64,000 nt of DNA from contig NZ_CP063117.1 in assembly GCF_014931375.1 (NCBI RefSeq), forward strand, positions 558,001-622,000, given 5' to 3'. The stretch's first letter is position 1, and each line of letters opens with the position of its first letter. Positions 46,656 to 56,017 of the stretch are shown here, one piece after another. Source of the stretch: Haemophilus parainfluenzae (GTDB lineage Bacteria > Pseudomonadota > Gammaproteobacteria > Enterobacterales > Pasteurellaceae). The notes under the pieces are model-generated. The model worked only from the letters and a program-made list of their open reading frames with translations, was not told where the DNA came from and made no database searches. The position numbers and the translations under genes were made by a program.

Positions 46656-47054
46656 ATGACTCGAATTAATCTTGTTCCGCCAGCGGAGCTTTGTGATCAG
46701 CATCTTTTAGCGGAGCATCGCGAATTAACCCGCATTCCTAACGCCGTGGCGAAAGGTAAATTTCATTTGAAAGGACAGCCTACGGAATATAAATTAGGTG
46801 AAGGGCATGTGCGCTTTTTCTTTAATAAATTGGCGTTTTTAAAGAAACGGTATGATGCATTGCATGCGGAATGTAAGGCGCGAGGCTTTAACGTGCAGTA
46901 TATTTGGAATGAAACGTTACCCGATGATCCAAGTTTATGGTTGGACTATGAAGCCACAGAGGCGGCGTTACAGATTAATCGGGAACGTATTCAGGAAAGA
47001 ATGCCATTAAAGGCGAGATTTACACCGCATCTTCCAAAGAGCGGTCAAAAATAA
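46656..47054 (+). CDS. Pyrimidine-dimer DNA glycosylase, T4 endonuclease V homologue
   Basis: The 132-residue protein matches phage T4 DenV from the first residue: MTRINL, AELCDQHLLAEHREL and GHVRFFFNKLAFLKKR. The catalytic residues are conserved at identical positions: T2 (the nucleophile once Met is removed), R3, R22, E23 and R26. It should excise UV-induced cyclobutane dimers. The frame runs upstream to 46488 but the homology and T2 chemistry fix the start at 46656. It is a single gene, with a poor ribosome-binding site. Confidence 0.88.
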   Translation: MTRINLVPPAELCDQHLLAEHRELTRIPNAVAKGKFHLKGQPTEYKLGEGHVRFFFNKLAFLKKRYDALHAECKARGFNVQYIWNETLPDDPSLWLDYEATEAALQINRERIQERMPLKARFTPHLPKSGQK

Positions 47055-47092
47055 AGGAGTTTTCACTTATGAAAGGCAGTGAGAATATAAAA

Positions 47093-47113
47093 AAGGTGAG
47101 CATCGCTCACCTT
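47093..47113 (-). terminator. Hairpin between the glycosylase and siderophore-binding genes
   Basis: AAGGTGAG (47093-47100) pairs perfectly with CTCACCTT (47106-47113). The run of As before it reads as Ts leftward, suiting termination of the leftward binding-protein gene. Confidence 0.65.
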
Positions 47114-47122
47114 ATGAATTGT

Positions 47123-48235
47123 TTAATCTTTCAATTTAATAAAAAATGTACCACTAGGTATGATAGGCAAATAGTTTTTATGGAAATCCATAAAGGTTTT
47201 TTGTGGGTCTATGTCTTCAAAAAGTTTTGGGTAAAGTGCTTTTGCCATAAATTGAGCGGCTGCTAGATCACTTAGTGAGCGAGAAGCCGTATGATAAATA
47301 CCGTAAACACGGTGGTTTTTAACTGCAGGTAAATCTTGCCACCCTGCACGGGTTAAGAAACCTTTTAGGCGTTTTTGTGCATCCTGTTCATTGATGTTTA
47401 TTCCCATCGCCATCATTTCATCGTTAGTTTCATGCCCCATTTCTGTGCCAGAAATCATAATAACTTCAGGTTGTGCGGCAAGAAGTTGTTCTGGATTAAT
47501 TGGTCCCCAATTTTCGACAAAAGGCGCGCTTACGTTATCCCCGCCAACAGTTTCAGCAATAGCACCCCACATATTTTTACCAAAGGTAAAGCTATATTCA
47601 CTAGGACCTTTATTGCCAAATTCTACATAGATTTTAGGTTTAGGTAGGTTAGCCTCTTTTACACGTTTTTGAATATCAGTAATGCCTTGAGCATATTCAT
47701 CTGCAATTTTATTTGCTCGTTCTTCGGTACCTGCAAGTTGCCCAAAAATCTTTGCGCTTTGGGTGTGTCGTTCTACACTTTGAGCATTAAAATCGACAAC
47801 AATAATTGGAACGCCAGCTTGTTCTAACTTTGGTAGTTCGGAACCAATAGTTTGATATTGCCATTCTGCAAGAATCAATACATCAGGTTTTAATGCCAAG
47901 GTTTTTTCGGTTGAGAAAGTTCCTGTATTTACATTACCAATATCAGCAATATTTTTGAGTTCAGGCATTTTTTCAGAAAACAATGCCCAACTTCCTGGAT
48001 TAAATTTTTCCCAAAATTCACGTGAGATACCTTTAACATATTTAAAATTTTCAACACCCGTAACAGCAATGTAATCAGGATAGTAAAAGCCTAACACGGC
48101 ATTTTTTACGGGCACATCAACGTTAACTTCTCGTCCTAATACATCTTTGATTGTTTTTATTTCTGCTTGAGTAGTGATACCAAAAGTCAGTAATAGAACG
48201 GCCAAAATTAAACGAATTGTTGATTTTTTTTGCAT
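47123..48235 (-). CDS. Orphan ferric-siderophore/haem-type periplasmic binding protein
   Basis: A 370-residue protein of the FepB/FhuD/BtuF binding-protein family (peripla_BP_2). The signal peptide ends near residue 24 (GITTQA before EIK), and no lipobox is present. KTIKDVLGREVNVDVPVK and LALKPDVLILAEWQY are family hallmarks. No permease or ATPase genes are adjacent, so it must use a transporter encoded elsewhere. A Fur-like box about 45 bases upstream suggests iron repression. The ligand is not known. Confidence 0.82.
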   Translation of the reverse strand: MQKKSTIRLILAVLLLTFGITTQAEIKTIKDVLGREVNVDVPVKNAVLGFYYPDYIAVTGVENFKYVKGISREFWEKFNPGSWALFSEKMPELKNIADIGNVNTGTFSTEKTLALKPDVLILAEWQYQTIGSELPKLEQAGVPIIVVDFNAQSVERHTQSAKIFGQLAGTEERANKIADEYAQGITDIQKRVKEANLPKPKIYVEFGNKGPSEYSFTFGKNMWGAIAETVGGDNVSAPFVENWGPINPEQLLAAQPEVIMISGTEMGHETNDEMMAMGININEQDAQKRLKGFLTRAGWQDLPAVKNHRVYGIYHTASRSLSDLAAAQFMAKALYPKLFEDIDPQKTFMDFHKNYLPIIPSGTFFIKLKD

Positions 48236-48272
48236 ATAAACTCCTGTCTGAATAAAACATCAGAATATTGCC

Positions 48273-48291
48273 ATAAATAAGAATCATTATC
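48273..48291 (-). promoter_or_regulatory. Candidate Fur box
   Basis: AATCATTATC (48282-48291) is an exact match to the second half of the 19-bp Fur consensus; the first half is partial, about 14 of 19 overall. It lies upstream of the leftward siderophore-binding gene. Confidence 0.55.
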
Positions 48292-48411
48292 AAATTTAGA
48301 TGTTATAAAGTGATAATACAAGAAATGCTGTTGAAGGGTAAAATAGGCATATATCTAGAAAAAACATATTTCGCATTTAAAATTGGAAGTGCGGTCAAAA
48401 CTTAGTAAGTT

Positions 48412-48448
48412 TTCACTTCTCCTTGAGTTGGACTAAAGGAGAAGTGAA
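48412..48448 (-). terminator. Hairpin after the amino acid ABC operon
   Basis: TTCACTTCTCCTT (48412-48424) pairs perfectly over 13 bp with AAGGAGAAGTGAA (48436-48448). It lies just downstream of the leftward binding-protein gene. No T run follows. Confidence 0.65.
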
Positions 48449-48458
48449 TGGGGTTAAA

Positions 48459-49316
48459 TTATTTATATTCAACCACGATATCGCTTTCGCTGACGGTATC
48501 ACCATAAACTGGCAATAAGGTTTTTTCATAAGCTTGTTTTAAACGCCCATCTTTGCCTAAGGTTTGGATTTCGTTATTTAACCAATTTAACAATTCAGGT
48601 GCATCTTTGCGAACAGCTGGTGCAATAACATCTTGATCGCCAAAGTTTTTTACGCCCACGGTATAACCTGGATTTTGTTTTGCCCAAGCGAATAAGAAGG
48701 TATTGTCATTAGATAATGCATCACCACGGCCATCACGTAAGGCTTCAAAGGTTTCGGTATTTTGTTCGAATTTCAATAACTTCACATCTGGATAGTTTTT
48801 GGTGAAGAAAATATCAGCAGTAGTGCCTTTATCCACGATCAAGGTTTTGCCTTTTAATTGTTCAAGATCAGTAATGACTGAGCCATCTTTTGATACGACA
48901 CCGAGTGCCACTTTCATATATGGATTCGCAAAATCTACCACTTCTTTACGAGCTGGTGTTACAGTGAAGTTGGCGAGAATGATATCAACTTTCTTAGAAA
49001 GTAAGTATTCAGCACGGTTTGCGGCATCCACTAAAACAAATTCCACTTTGTTTTCGTCACCTAATAAATCTTTACCGATCGCTTTACCAATTTCGACATC
49101 AAAGCCTTGGCTTTTACCTTGCGCATCTACATAACCAAATGGTGGTTTATCGCTAAATACACCAATGCGCACTTTGCCATCTTTTTGTATTTGCTCAAGG
49201 CTTGAAACCGTTTTTGCTCCGTCTTTAGCCGGTTCTTTATCATTACACGCGGTTAAGCCAAATGCTAATGTAGCTGTGGCGAAAAGTGCGGTCAATGTTT
49301 TAAATGTTTTCTTCAT
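48459..49316 (-). CDS. Polar amino acid ABC transporter substrate-binding lipoprotein
   Basis: The 285-residue protein is a GlnH/CjaA-type (SBP_bac_3) binding protein with a lipobox LTAC at Cys24. Features include VRIGVFSDKPPFGYVDAQGKSQGFDVEIGKAIG and TPARKEVVDFANPYM. The start at 49316 (MKKTFKT) is preferred over an ATG seven codons upstream. The gene overlaps the end of the ATPase gene by 17 bases. H. influenzae has a related three-gene system (HI1078-1080). The exact amino acid is unknown. Confidence 0.85.
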   Translation of the reverse strand: MKKTFKTLTALFATATLAFGLTACNDKEPAKDGAKTVSSLEQIQKDGKVRIGVFSDKPPFGYVDAQGKSQGFDVEIGKAIGKDLLGDENKVEFVLVDAANRAEYLLSKKVDIILANFTVTPARKEVVDFANPYMKVALGVVSKDGSVITDLEQLKGKTLIVDKGTTADIFFTKNYPDVKLLKFEQNTETFEALRDGRGDALSNDNTFLFAWAKQNPGYTVGVKNFGDQDVIAPAVRKDAPELLNWLNNEIQTLGKDGRLKQAYEKTLLPVYGDTVSESDIVVEYK

Positions 49317-50064
49317 AGTTTGTCCCTCTCGGTTCATAATTTAAGATATTTAAGAATGTTTTCGCACGATCCGTGGTTGGATTCGTGAAGAAATCTTCCG
49401 GTTTTGCTTGTTCAATAATTTGCCCTTTATCCATAAACACAATGCGATTGGCTACTTGGCGGGCGAAGTTCATTTCGTGGGTAACGATGAGCATCGTCAT
49501 ACCGTCTTTAGCGAGGCCTAAAATTACATCAAGTACTTCACGTACCATTTCAGGGTCAAGGGCAGCGGTTACTTCATCGAACAGAATAATTTCAGGGTTC
49601 ATGCATAGTGAACGCACAATAGCAATTCGCTGTTTTTGCCCACCTGATAATTCTCGCGGATAAGCATTTTTTCGGTCATATAGACCTACACGTTTAAGTA
49701 ACTCATCGGCTTGTTTTTCAGCTTCTGCGCGATCGCGTTTTTGTACTTTTAAAGGGCCAAGTAAAATATTGTCAATCACTGATAAATGAGCGAATAGTTC
49801 ATAACTTTGGAATACCATCCCAATGCGTTGGCGCGCTTTGACCCAAGGAATGTCTTTGCCTAATTCGCCTGCATTTTGCAGCAAAATCTGACCGCGCTTT
49901 ATTTCCTCTAGCCCATTTAGGCAGCGTAAAAAAGTACTTTTACCACAACCCGATGGACCTAAAATAACGACAACTTCGCCTTTCTCTATAGAAAGATTGA
50001 TGCCTTTGAGTGCTTCTACATCACCGTAATTTTTGACGAGGTTTTTAATTTCTAATAACGCCAT
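49300..50064 (-). CDS. Polar amino acid ABC transporter ATPase (GlnQ type)
   Basis: The 254-residue ATPase has Walker A GPSGCGKS (36-43), signature LSGGQKQR and Walker B IILFDEVTAALDPE with the following HEMNFARQV switch. Size and sequence fit the GlnQ/HisP group. It overlaps the binding-protein gene and follows the permease gene by 18 bases. Confidence 0.9.
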   Translation of the reverse strand: MALLEIKNLVKNYGDVEALKGINLSIEKGEVVVILGPSGCGKSTFLRCLNGLEEIKRGQILLQNAGELGKDIPWVKARQRIGMVFQSYELFAHLSVIDNILLGPLKVQKRDRAEAEKQADELLKRVGLYDRKNAYPRELSGGQKQRIAIVRSLCMNPEIILFDEVTAALDPEMVREVLDVILGLAKDGMTMLIVTHEMNFARQVANRIVFMDKGQIIEQAKPEDFFTNPTTDRAKTFLNILNYEPRGTNYEENI

Positions 50065-50082
50065 GTGTTTTCCTAATAAAAA

Positions 50083-50751
50083 TTAACTTTCCCAACGGGT
50101 TTCTAAATAACGGGAAAATAAGGATAGCGGGTAACAAATCACAAAATATAAACCGAAAATGACACCGTAAATCCAAAGCGCCGCCGATTGATTACTAAAT
50201 AATGAATGCTCGATAATTTGTTGACCGACTTTAATCACTTCGACTACACCAATTAACATCGCCAAAGAGCTGGTTTTTACCATGCGAGTAAAGAGGTTAA
50301 TAGCACTTGGTGTCACACGTTTTAAACTTTGCGGAAGTAAAATATACACAAAGGTTTGAAACGGCGTTAAACCTAAAGCGTAGGCGGATTCCACTTGATG
50401 TTTTTCAATGGAAGTTAATGCACCACGCACTAAATCGCCCATTTCTGCTGTTCCCCAGAAAATAAACACCAAAATACATACAGAAATGCCATCTAAGTGA
50501 ATATCAAACCATTTTGCTAAACCGAAATAAGCGAGAAAAAGTAACGCTAATAATGGAATGATGCGTACAAATTCTAAATAAAAGCGACAAATGGCTTTGA
50601 TAATGGGATTTCTGCTTGTCATGATTACGCCAAAAATCACACCTAAAATACAGGCGAAGAAGACAGAAACGAATGCAATTTCAGCCGTTACCCATAAACC
50701 GTTGAGCAAGCGTTCAATGTTGCTGCCTTGGAATAATAACTCAAGCCCCAT
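50083..50751 (-). CDS. Polar amino acid ABC transporter permease (second)
   Basis: A 222-residue HisMQ-type permease with about five helices and the EAA-type stretch QVESAYALGLTPFQTFVYILLPQ. It overlaps the first permease gene by 11 bases. The two likely form a heterodimer. Confidence 0.88.
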   Translation of the reverse strand: MGLELLFQGSNIERLLNGLWVTAEIAFVSVFFACILGVIFGVIMTSRNPIIKAICRFYLEFVRIIPLLALLFLAYFGLAKWFDIHLDGISVCILVFIFWGTAEMGDLVRGALTSIEKHQVESAYALGLTPFQTFVYILLPQSLKRVTPSAINLFTRMVKTSSLAMLIGVVEVIKVGQQIIEHSLFSNQSAALWIYGVIFGLYFVICYPLSLFSRYLETRWES

Positions 50752-51400
50752 ATTTTGCTCTCCGAGTACGGCGTTCTAAGTAACTGATGAAAAGAGACAT
50801 CGGTAATAGAATGATCAAATAAAACACCACTAATAAAAATAAGGCTTCATTGGTTTTGTAATCGAGCCCGATGACTTCTTTTGCGACAAACATGAGTTCA
50901 GCAACAGCAACGGCACTGATCACTGAGGTTTCTTTCATTAAGAATAAGCAATTTGCGCCAATTGCAGGTGTCGCAATCGCAAAGGCTTGTGGGAAAATGA
51001 CATAGCGAAAAGCTTGATAAGGAGTTAGGCCGATACTTAAGGCTGATTCAATTTGTCCTTTTGATACCGCTTCCAAACCACCACGAAAGGCTTCTGCCAT
51101 ATAGCTTCCACCTAAAAATGCCAGGCCGATAATGCCGCAAGTAAAACCATCTAATTTCAGGCCAATTTTAGACAGCCCAAAATAGAGAAAAAATACTTGA
51201 ATTAATAAAGGCGTATTACGAGAAAGCTCAATATAGCCTTTTACTAGCCAAGTTAATGATTTGACTTTGTAGGTGGTAATCACCGCACAAATCACACCAA
51301 TCACCAGCGACAATAAAATGCCCCAAAAGGCGAGATGAAGCGTCATCAGCGTGGCATGAATAAAACGTGGTGTGACACTTAAAATATAATCCCAATTCAT
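50741..51400 (-). CDS. Polar amino acid ABC transporter permease (first)
   Basis: A 219-residue HisMQ-type permease with ELSRNTPLLIQVFFLYFGL, the family signature, and QIESALSIGLTPYQAFRYVIFPQ in the EAA loop. It is the first gene of the four-gene operon; its promoter should lie within 51401-51540. Confidence 0.88.
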   Translation of the reverse strand: MNWDYILSVTPRFIHATLMTLHLAFWGILLSLVIGVICAVITTYKVKSLTWLVKGYIELSRNTPLLIQVFFLYFGLSKIGLKLDGFTCGIIGLAFLGGSYMAEAFRGGLEAVSKGQIESALSIGLTPYQAFRYVIFPQAFAIATPAIGANCLFLMKETSVISAVAVAELMFVAKEVIGLDYKTNEALFLLVVFYLIILLPMSLFISYLERRTRRAKYGA

Positions 51401-51540
51401 TTTTCATGATTTAATCGTTTGTGTGGCGATATAGTAAAAAATTTTTAATCGGTGAGAAAAGAATGGAAATTTATTACTTATAAAGAAATGTAATAAGAAG
51501 TGGGTTTTAAATAAAATAAGTGGCGGTGGGGAATGAAAAA

Positions 51541-51566
51541 ACGGGGCTTTATTCAGCCCCGTCGTT
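51541..51566 (-). terminator. Terminator after hemY
   Basis: ACGGGGCT (51541-51548) pairs with AGCCCCGT (51555-51562); leftward reading ends in a T run (the AAAAA before 51541). Confidence 0.85.
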
Positions 51567-51573
51567 GTTTATT

Positions 51574-52860
51574 TTAATCACGTTTTGCGATAAGTGCGGT
51601 TGGTTCTTCATCTGTTTTTGGTTCAGTCTGCTGTTCAGCTGGTTTGTCTTGAATAGACATGGCTGATTTTAAACTGTCCTGACGAATTTTTTCTGCAGCT
51701 TCTTTGTCACCAGCTTGTTCGAATACATAAGACGCCATCATGACATCATTTGGTTGGAGCTGGGTTGGGCAAGCAGTAACTTCTTTAAATGCTTCTGCTG
51801 CTTTAGCGAAGTCATTATTACGCACATAAAGATAGCCTAATGCACGATTGAGACAACAACGTTGGCTTTCATCCGCACGTTTTGCACGTTTTTCCACTAG
51901 TTTGAGCAGTTTGCTGTTATCTTCTGCTTGTAAACGAGTGATTTGCGTGCAAAGTTCAGGACTAATTGGGGTGTTATCACCCAATTTTTTCATGATTTCA
52001 AGCGTGAATTCATAAGCTGACTCATGATCGTTACAATCAATTAAACGCTGAATTAAAGCTGTTTTTAACTCTAAGTCATTGCGACGACGGCGTGGTTGAG
52101 CTTCCCACCATGCAAGCAGACCTTCAACGCCTTCTTCATTCATTTTTTCATCTAACAAGCCATTTTCTGTTTCTTGTTGAAGCGCTTTAAATTCTTCTGC
52201 TGAGAATAAGCCTGAACCTTCGATTAAATCTAAGATTTCATCTAAAGCTTGATAAGCTTTGGAGCGGCTATAAATTTCAGCAGCAAGTTTTAATACTTCT
52301 TTGTTGCGATCTGACATTTCAAGCAAACTGTCAACGGAACTGCGCGCAGCCGGTAATTTATTTTGTTGTAATAAAATACGGGTGCGAGCAATTTCGACAA
52401 CTAGGTTATCTGAACCTGCAAGTTCAGTCGCCTCAATTAAATAACGGTTTGCGCTGAATTCATCACCGCGTTGCTGTGCAGCTTCAGCCGCTTTAATCAG
52501 ATTTAATACTGGCTCTGCAGAATGTTTCGCATTTTTACCAATCAGTTTTTCTGCTTTGGCATAATCGCCTTCATTCATCTTCATCAAGCCTTCAAGGGTT
52601 TGACGCTGTGCTTTCACACGTTTACGGCGAGAGAACCAGTTATAGGTATTGCTACTTAAGCGGAAGAAACGGGTCACCAACCACTCTAACGAATAAATCA
52701 CTGCAAGCGTGACCACAAAGAGAATCACTAATGTGGTGAGTGACATTTCATATACGGTGTTTGCCGTTTCAACTCTGACATAACCTTGCTGACCGGAGAG
52801 GTAAGGCCCTGCAATCAATCCGGCAAGTAAGGCGATCATTAAAAAGAGAACTCTAAACAT
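51574..52860 (-). CDS. hemY: HemY protein (TPR membrane protein of the haem operon)
   Basis: A 428-residue inner-membrane protein with two N-terminal helices (about 1-20 and 40-60) and a long cytoplasmic TPR-like helical region. The N terminus [23 protein letters not shown] and the [20 protein letters not shown] block mark the gammaproteobacterial HemY family, which is distinct from protoporphyrinogen oxidase HemY of Bacillus. Its role in tetrapyrrole metabolism is not defined. It is the last gene of hemCDXY, nine bases after hemX. Confidence 0.92.
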   Translation of the reverse strand: MFRVLFLMIALLAGLIAGPYLSGQQGYVRVETANTVYEMSLTTLVILFVVTLAVIYSLEWLVTRFFRLSSNTYNWFSRRKRVKAQRQTLEGLMKMNEGDYAKAEKLIGKNAKHSAEPVLNLIKAAEAAQQRGDEFSANRYLIEATELAGSDNLVVEIARTRILLQQNKLPAARSSVDSLLEMSDRNKEVLKLAAEIYSRSKAYQALDEILDLIEGSGLFSAEEFKALQQETENGLLDEKMNEEGVEGLLAWWEAQPRRRRNDLELKTALIQRLIDCNDHESAYEFTLEIMKKLGDNTPISPELCTQITRLQAEDNSKLLKLVEKRAKRADESQRCCLNRALGYLYVRNNDFAKAAEAFKEVTACPTQLQPNDVMMASYVFEQAGDKEAAEKIRQDSLKSAMSIQDKPAEQQTEPKTDEEPTALIAKRD

Positions 52861-52869
52861 TATCTATCC

Positions 52870-54168
52870 TTATTGTTGGGGTTCAGTTGCCGGTTGTGCA
52901 GCTGGTGCTTCAGCGGGTTTTTCTTCAGCTTTTGGCTCTTCCGCTTTCGCTTCAGGTGCTGGTTTTACTTCTTCTTTTCTTGGTGAATTATCAACCGCTT
53001 TTTCTGCTTCAATTTCCACTTTCTGCACATCTAAAGGTGTACGATTTAAGTACTTATCAAGCATACTTAAGCTTTGTAATTGGCTTGGCACATCCACATA
53101 GATGGATACTTCAGATAATTCATCCACTGATTTTAAGAAACTTTGAGTCACTTCAGCATTGGTATCAAAATAACTACGAATCCAAGATGCAACAGCTTCT
53201 AAAGATTGTTTATAAAGTTCGTTTTGCTGACGAGGCACTGCCATAATCGCTAATTGTAAGCGTAAACGAATGTTTTCACGCAAATAGATATCTTGGTTTG
53301 GCGCTAATAATTCTTTGCGATCCGCACCATGTTTCGGTGAAATACGAATAAAGTGATTTAGGAATGAGGTTGCACTTTTTTCTGCATTTTCCGCCCAGTC
53401 AGACAGGGAATCAGATAATTTTGTTGCATTTTGATCATCACCGAAATTCACATCTAATACCGGTAATTCATCAACCGTATTGGCTAATTGCGATAATTTT
53501 TGCATGACCGCATTTTGATCCACGCCAGCTACGGAGAGAAGTTGTTTCAGATCTTGATTGATTGCACTACGAATAGCTGCTGATTGTGAGTTATTCACTT
53601 TAGCAAGAGTTTCATCAGCGAGTTTTAAGAGTGAAACCGCTGTATCCACATCATTATCTAACACTAATTTACGCAATGCATTGTTGAGCAAGAAATCTGC
53701 TTCTGAGAATAACCAATCAGTAGGCTGTTGAGCATTAGCTTGTGCGCTCACTTTATTGATTTGTGATTGTAAGCCAACTAACTCATGTGATTTGGCATTG
53801 ATTAGCTCTTCTACTTGCGCAATTTTGTTTTGCGTTGCTTTATTCGCAGACTCTAACTGAGCAAGCTGTGTAGTATCAAATTTTACTTCTTGAGCAGGTG
53901 CTGAAACCACGGTTTTATTATTGATTTGAGCTTCAAGTGCGGTCAATTTTTGTTGGAATTCATCCACCTGTTGTTGGCCAAAATAATAACCTGCACCACC
54001 CACGCCAAGTGCAATGAGAATAGCCAATAAACTTAATCCAGTACCACTTTTCTTCACAACGGTTTGTGTACGTGGCGCAACAGGCTCGCGATCTTCAGTT
54101 TGAATTTCCACTGCATCTGTTTCTTGGATTTCATCTGTCGTTTCAGGGGTTAATTTCTCTTTCGCCAT
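52870..54168 (-). CDS. hemX: HemX protein (putative uroporphyrinogen-III C-methyltransferase, likely non-enzymatic)
   Basis: The 432-residue protein has a charged N terminus, one membrane helix at about 43-64, a long periplasmic coiled-coil/helical region (LTALEAQINN onward), and a Pro/Glu/Ala-rich tail (APEAKAEEPKAEEKP). It belongs to the HemX family, often annotated as a methyltransferase, though there is no SAM motif to support catalysis. It lies nine bases from each neighbour in hemCDXY. Confidence 0.92.
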   Translation of the reverse strand: MAKEKLTPETTDEIQETDAVEIQTEDREPVAPRTQTVVKKSGTGLSLLAILIALGVGGAGYYFGQQQVDEFQQKLTALEAQINNKTVVSAPAQEVKFDTTQLAQLESANKATQNKIAQVEELINAKSHELVGLQSQINKVSAQANAQQPTDWLFSEADFLLNNALRKLVLDNDVDTAVSLLKLADETLAKVNNSQSAAIRSAINQDLKQLLSVAGVDQNAVMQKLSQLANTVDELPVLDVNFGDDQNATKLSDSLSDWAENAEKSATSFLNHFIRISPKHGADRKELLAPNQDIYLRENIRLRLQLAIMAVPRQQNELYKQSLEAVASWIRSYFDTNAEVTQSFLKSVDELSEVSIYVDVPSQLQSLSMLDKYLNRTPLDVQKVEIEAEKAVDNSPRKEEVKPAPEAKAEEPKAEEKPAEAPAAQPATEPQQ

Positions 54169-54177
54169 ATCTTTTCC

Positions 54178-54939
54178 TTAGTGAGAAAGGGGAGTTACTT
54201 CATTAAGTAAGGTATTAAGTAAACTTTGATTGTCCGCACCAGCGGAAACCACCACATTATGCCAACCTTGTTGTATTGCGACATCCGCAATGCGTTGACT
54301 TACCGTGACTAAACAGCAATTTTTTAGCCAATTTTGTTCATTTTCAGGCACAAATTTGATTAACGCCTGCAAAATTTCAAGGCTTGTGACCACAAGGGTT
54401 TGCACACCAGAACGAATACAAATACTGGTTTGCTCTTCGTTATTATAACTAATCGGCGTGCGTTGGTAACATTCGACTGTCTCAACAGTTGCACCGCGTA
54501 GTGTGGTCTGTTCACGTAGTAATTCTCGTCCACCGTTGCCACGTAAAATTAACAAGTTTTTATCTGTTAATTTTGCCATTTGCGGTAAATTTAATACACC
54601 TTCAGTATTTTCCGACGTGATTGGATAGCGAACAGTACATTCAGTTTGACAGGAAAAATGCTGCGCCGTTCTATGTCCAACTGTAAAGTATTGTAAATCT
54701 TGACGCCAGCTAAAGCCAATATCTTTCAGGGTTTTATCCGCAAAATCGACAGTACTTTTTGAAACCAAAAACACATAATCACCACTTTTTAGCTGATTAA
54801 GTTTCGTCGGTAATTGAGCCAACTCAGCACCCGCTTCAATAGAAAGTAAAGGCAAATGCAAGGCAACCACACCGGCTTGATTCAGCTGGTCAACTAGGGC
54901 TTTTCCTCGTTCATCCGGGCGAGTAACTAGTACGGCCAT
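54178..54939 (-). CDS. hemD: Uroporphyrinogen-III synthase
   Basis: HemD cyclises hydroxymethylbilane, the HemC product, to uroporphyrinogen III. This 253-residue protein begins VLVTRPDERGKALVDQLNQAGV and has LRGNGGRELL in the inter-domain cleft, as usual for this poorly conserved family. It is nine bases after hemC. With hemC it indicates a working early haem pathway, unlike H. influenzae. Confidence 0.92.
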   Translation of the reverse strand: MAVLVTRPDERGKALVDQLNQAGVVALHLPLLSIEAGAELAQLPTKLNQLKSGDYVFLVSKSTVDFADKTLKDIGFSWRQDLQYFTVGHRTAQHFSCQTECTVRYPITSENTEGVLNLPQMAKLTDKNLLILRGNGGRELLREQTTLRGATVETVECYQRTPISYNNEEQTSICIRSGVQTLVVTSLEILQALIKFVPENEQNWLKNCCLVTVSQRIADVAIQQGWHNVVVSAGADNQSLLNTLLNEVTPLSH

Positions 54940-54948
54940 GGTGATTTC

Positions 54949-55881
54949 CTATGCTGAGTAAATCTTCGCCAGAATCTTATCTGCGCCCTGTGCTAGAAGT
55001 TGTTCAGCAATGGTCACGCCTAATGCTTCGGCATTTTCAACCGCACTTTTACCTTCCGCACGAATAATCGCAGAGCCATCAGTTTCTCCGACGAGTGCTC
55101 GTAAGAAAACTTCACCATCTTGCTCAATAGCATAACCACCGATTGGTACTTGGCAGCCGCCTTGTAAGCGGGTATTCATTGCACGCTCAGCTAAAACACA
55201 AGTCGTCGTGGTGGCATCTGAAAGTGGAGCAAGTAATGCTTTTACTTCTTCATCATCAACACGGCACTCAATGCCTACCGCGCCTTGTCCGGCAGCCGGT
55301 AACGACTGTTCTACTTCAATAAATGAGGCAATACGTTCCGCTAGCCCTAAACGAATTAAGCCAGCTGAGGCTAAAATAATGGCATCGTATTCGCCATTGT
55401 CTAATTTACTTAATCGGGTTCCTACATTGCCACGTAAGGAGCGGATATCAAGATCAGGGCGTAATTGTTTTAATTGGCATTGACGACGCAAGCTTGATGT
55501 TCCAACAATAGCATCTTGTGGCAATTCATCTAATGAACGGTATGTATTAGACACGAAAGCATCACGTGGATCCTCACGTTTACAGATCACACTTAAGCCT
55601 AGACCTTCAGGAAATTCCATAGGCACATCTTTCATTGAATGGACGGCAATATCAGCACGTTTTTCAAGTAAAGCGTTTTCTAACTCTTTAACAAATAAGC
55701 CTTTTCCACCAATTTTAGCTAAAGGAGAATCTAAGATTACATCACCTTTTGTCACCATCGGAACTAATTCAACAGAAAGTGTTGGGTGAAATTTTTCTAA
55801 TTGATCTTTTACAAAATTCGCCTGCCAAAGCGCTAAAGGGCTTTGACGGGTCGCAATTTTTAAGGTTTTAAGTGCTGCCAT
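54949..55881 (-). CDS. hemC: Hydroxymethylbilane synthase (porphobilinogen deaminase)
   Basis: HemC polymerises four porphobilinogens. The 310-residue enzyme has the dipyrromethane-cofactor cysteine C243 ([12 protein letters not shown]), AVHSMKDVP with catalytic D85, and [16 protein letters not shown]. Length is normal. It is the first gene of hemCDXY and diverges from cyaA across about 136 bases, the same arrangement as in E. coli. Confidence 0.97.
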   Translation of the reverse strand: MAALKTLKIATRQSPLALWQANFVKDQLEKFHPTLSVELVPMVTKGDVILDSPLAKIGGKGLFVKELENALLEKRADIAVHSMKDVPMEFPEGLGLSVICKREDPRDAFVSNTYRSLDELPQDAIVGTSSLRRQCQLKQLRPDLDIRSLRGNVGTRLSKLDNGEYDAIILASAGLIRLGLAERIASFIEVEQSLPAAGQGAVGIECRVDDEEVKALLAPLSDATTTTCVLAERAMNTRLQGGCQVPIGGYAIEQDGEVFLRALVGETDGSAIIRAEGKSAVENAEALGVTIAEQLLAQGADKILAKIYSA

Positions 55882-56017
55882 AAATACCGCTGATTTTAAA
55901 TAGAAATATGGCCTATGCTACCATTTTTAGGGCAAAAAGTCAGATCATTTAAATTTTTGATTTCCGACTAGGTAAGTGGTACATTAACGCCAATTATTTG
56001 GTCATAGGTAGGAAGCC

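Noticed and set aside
47069..47266. 65-codon rightward frame with a good ribosome-binding site
   Set aside because: Most of it is antisense to the end of the siderophore-binding gene and shows no family features; reported only as a possible relic start.
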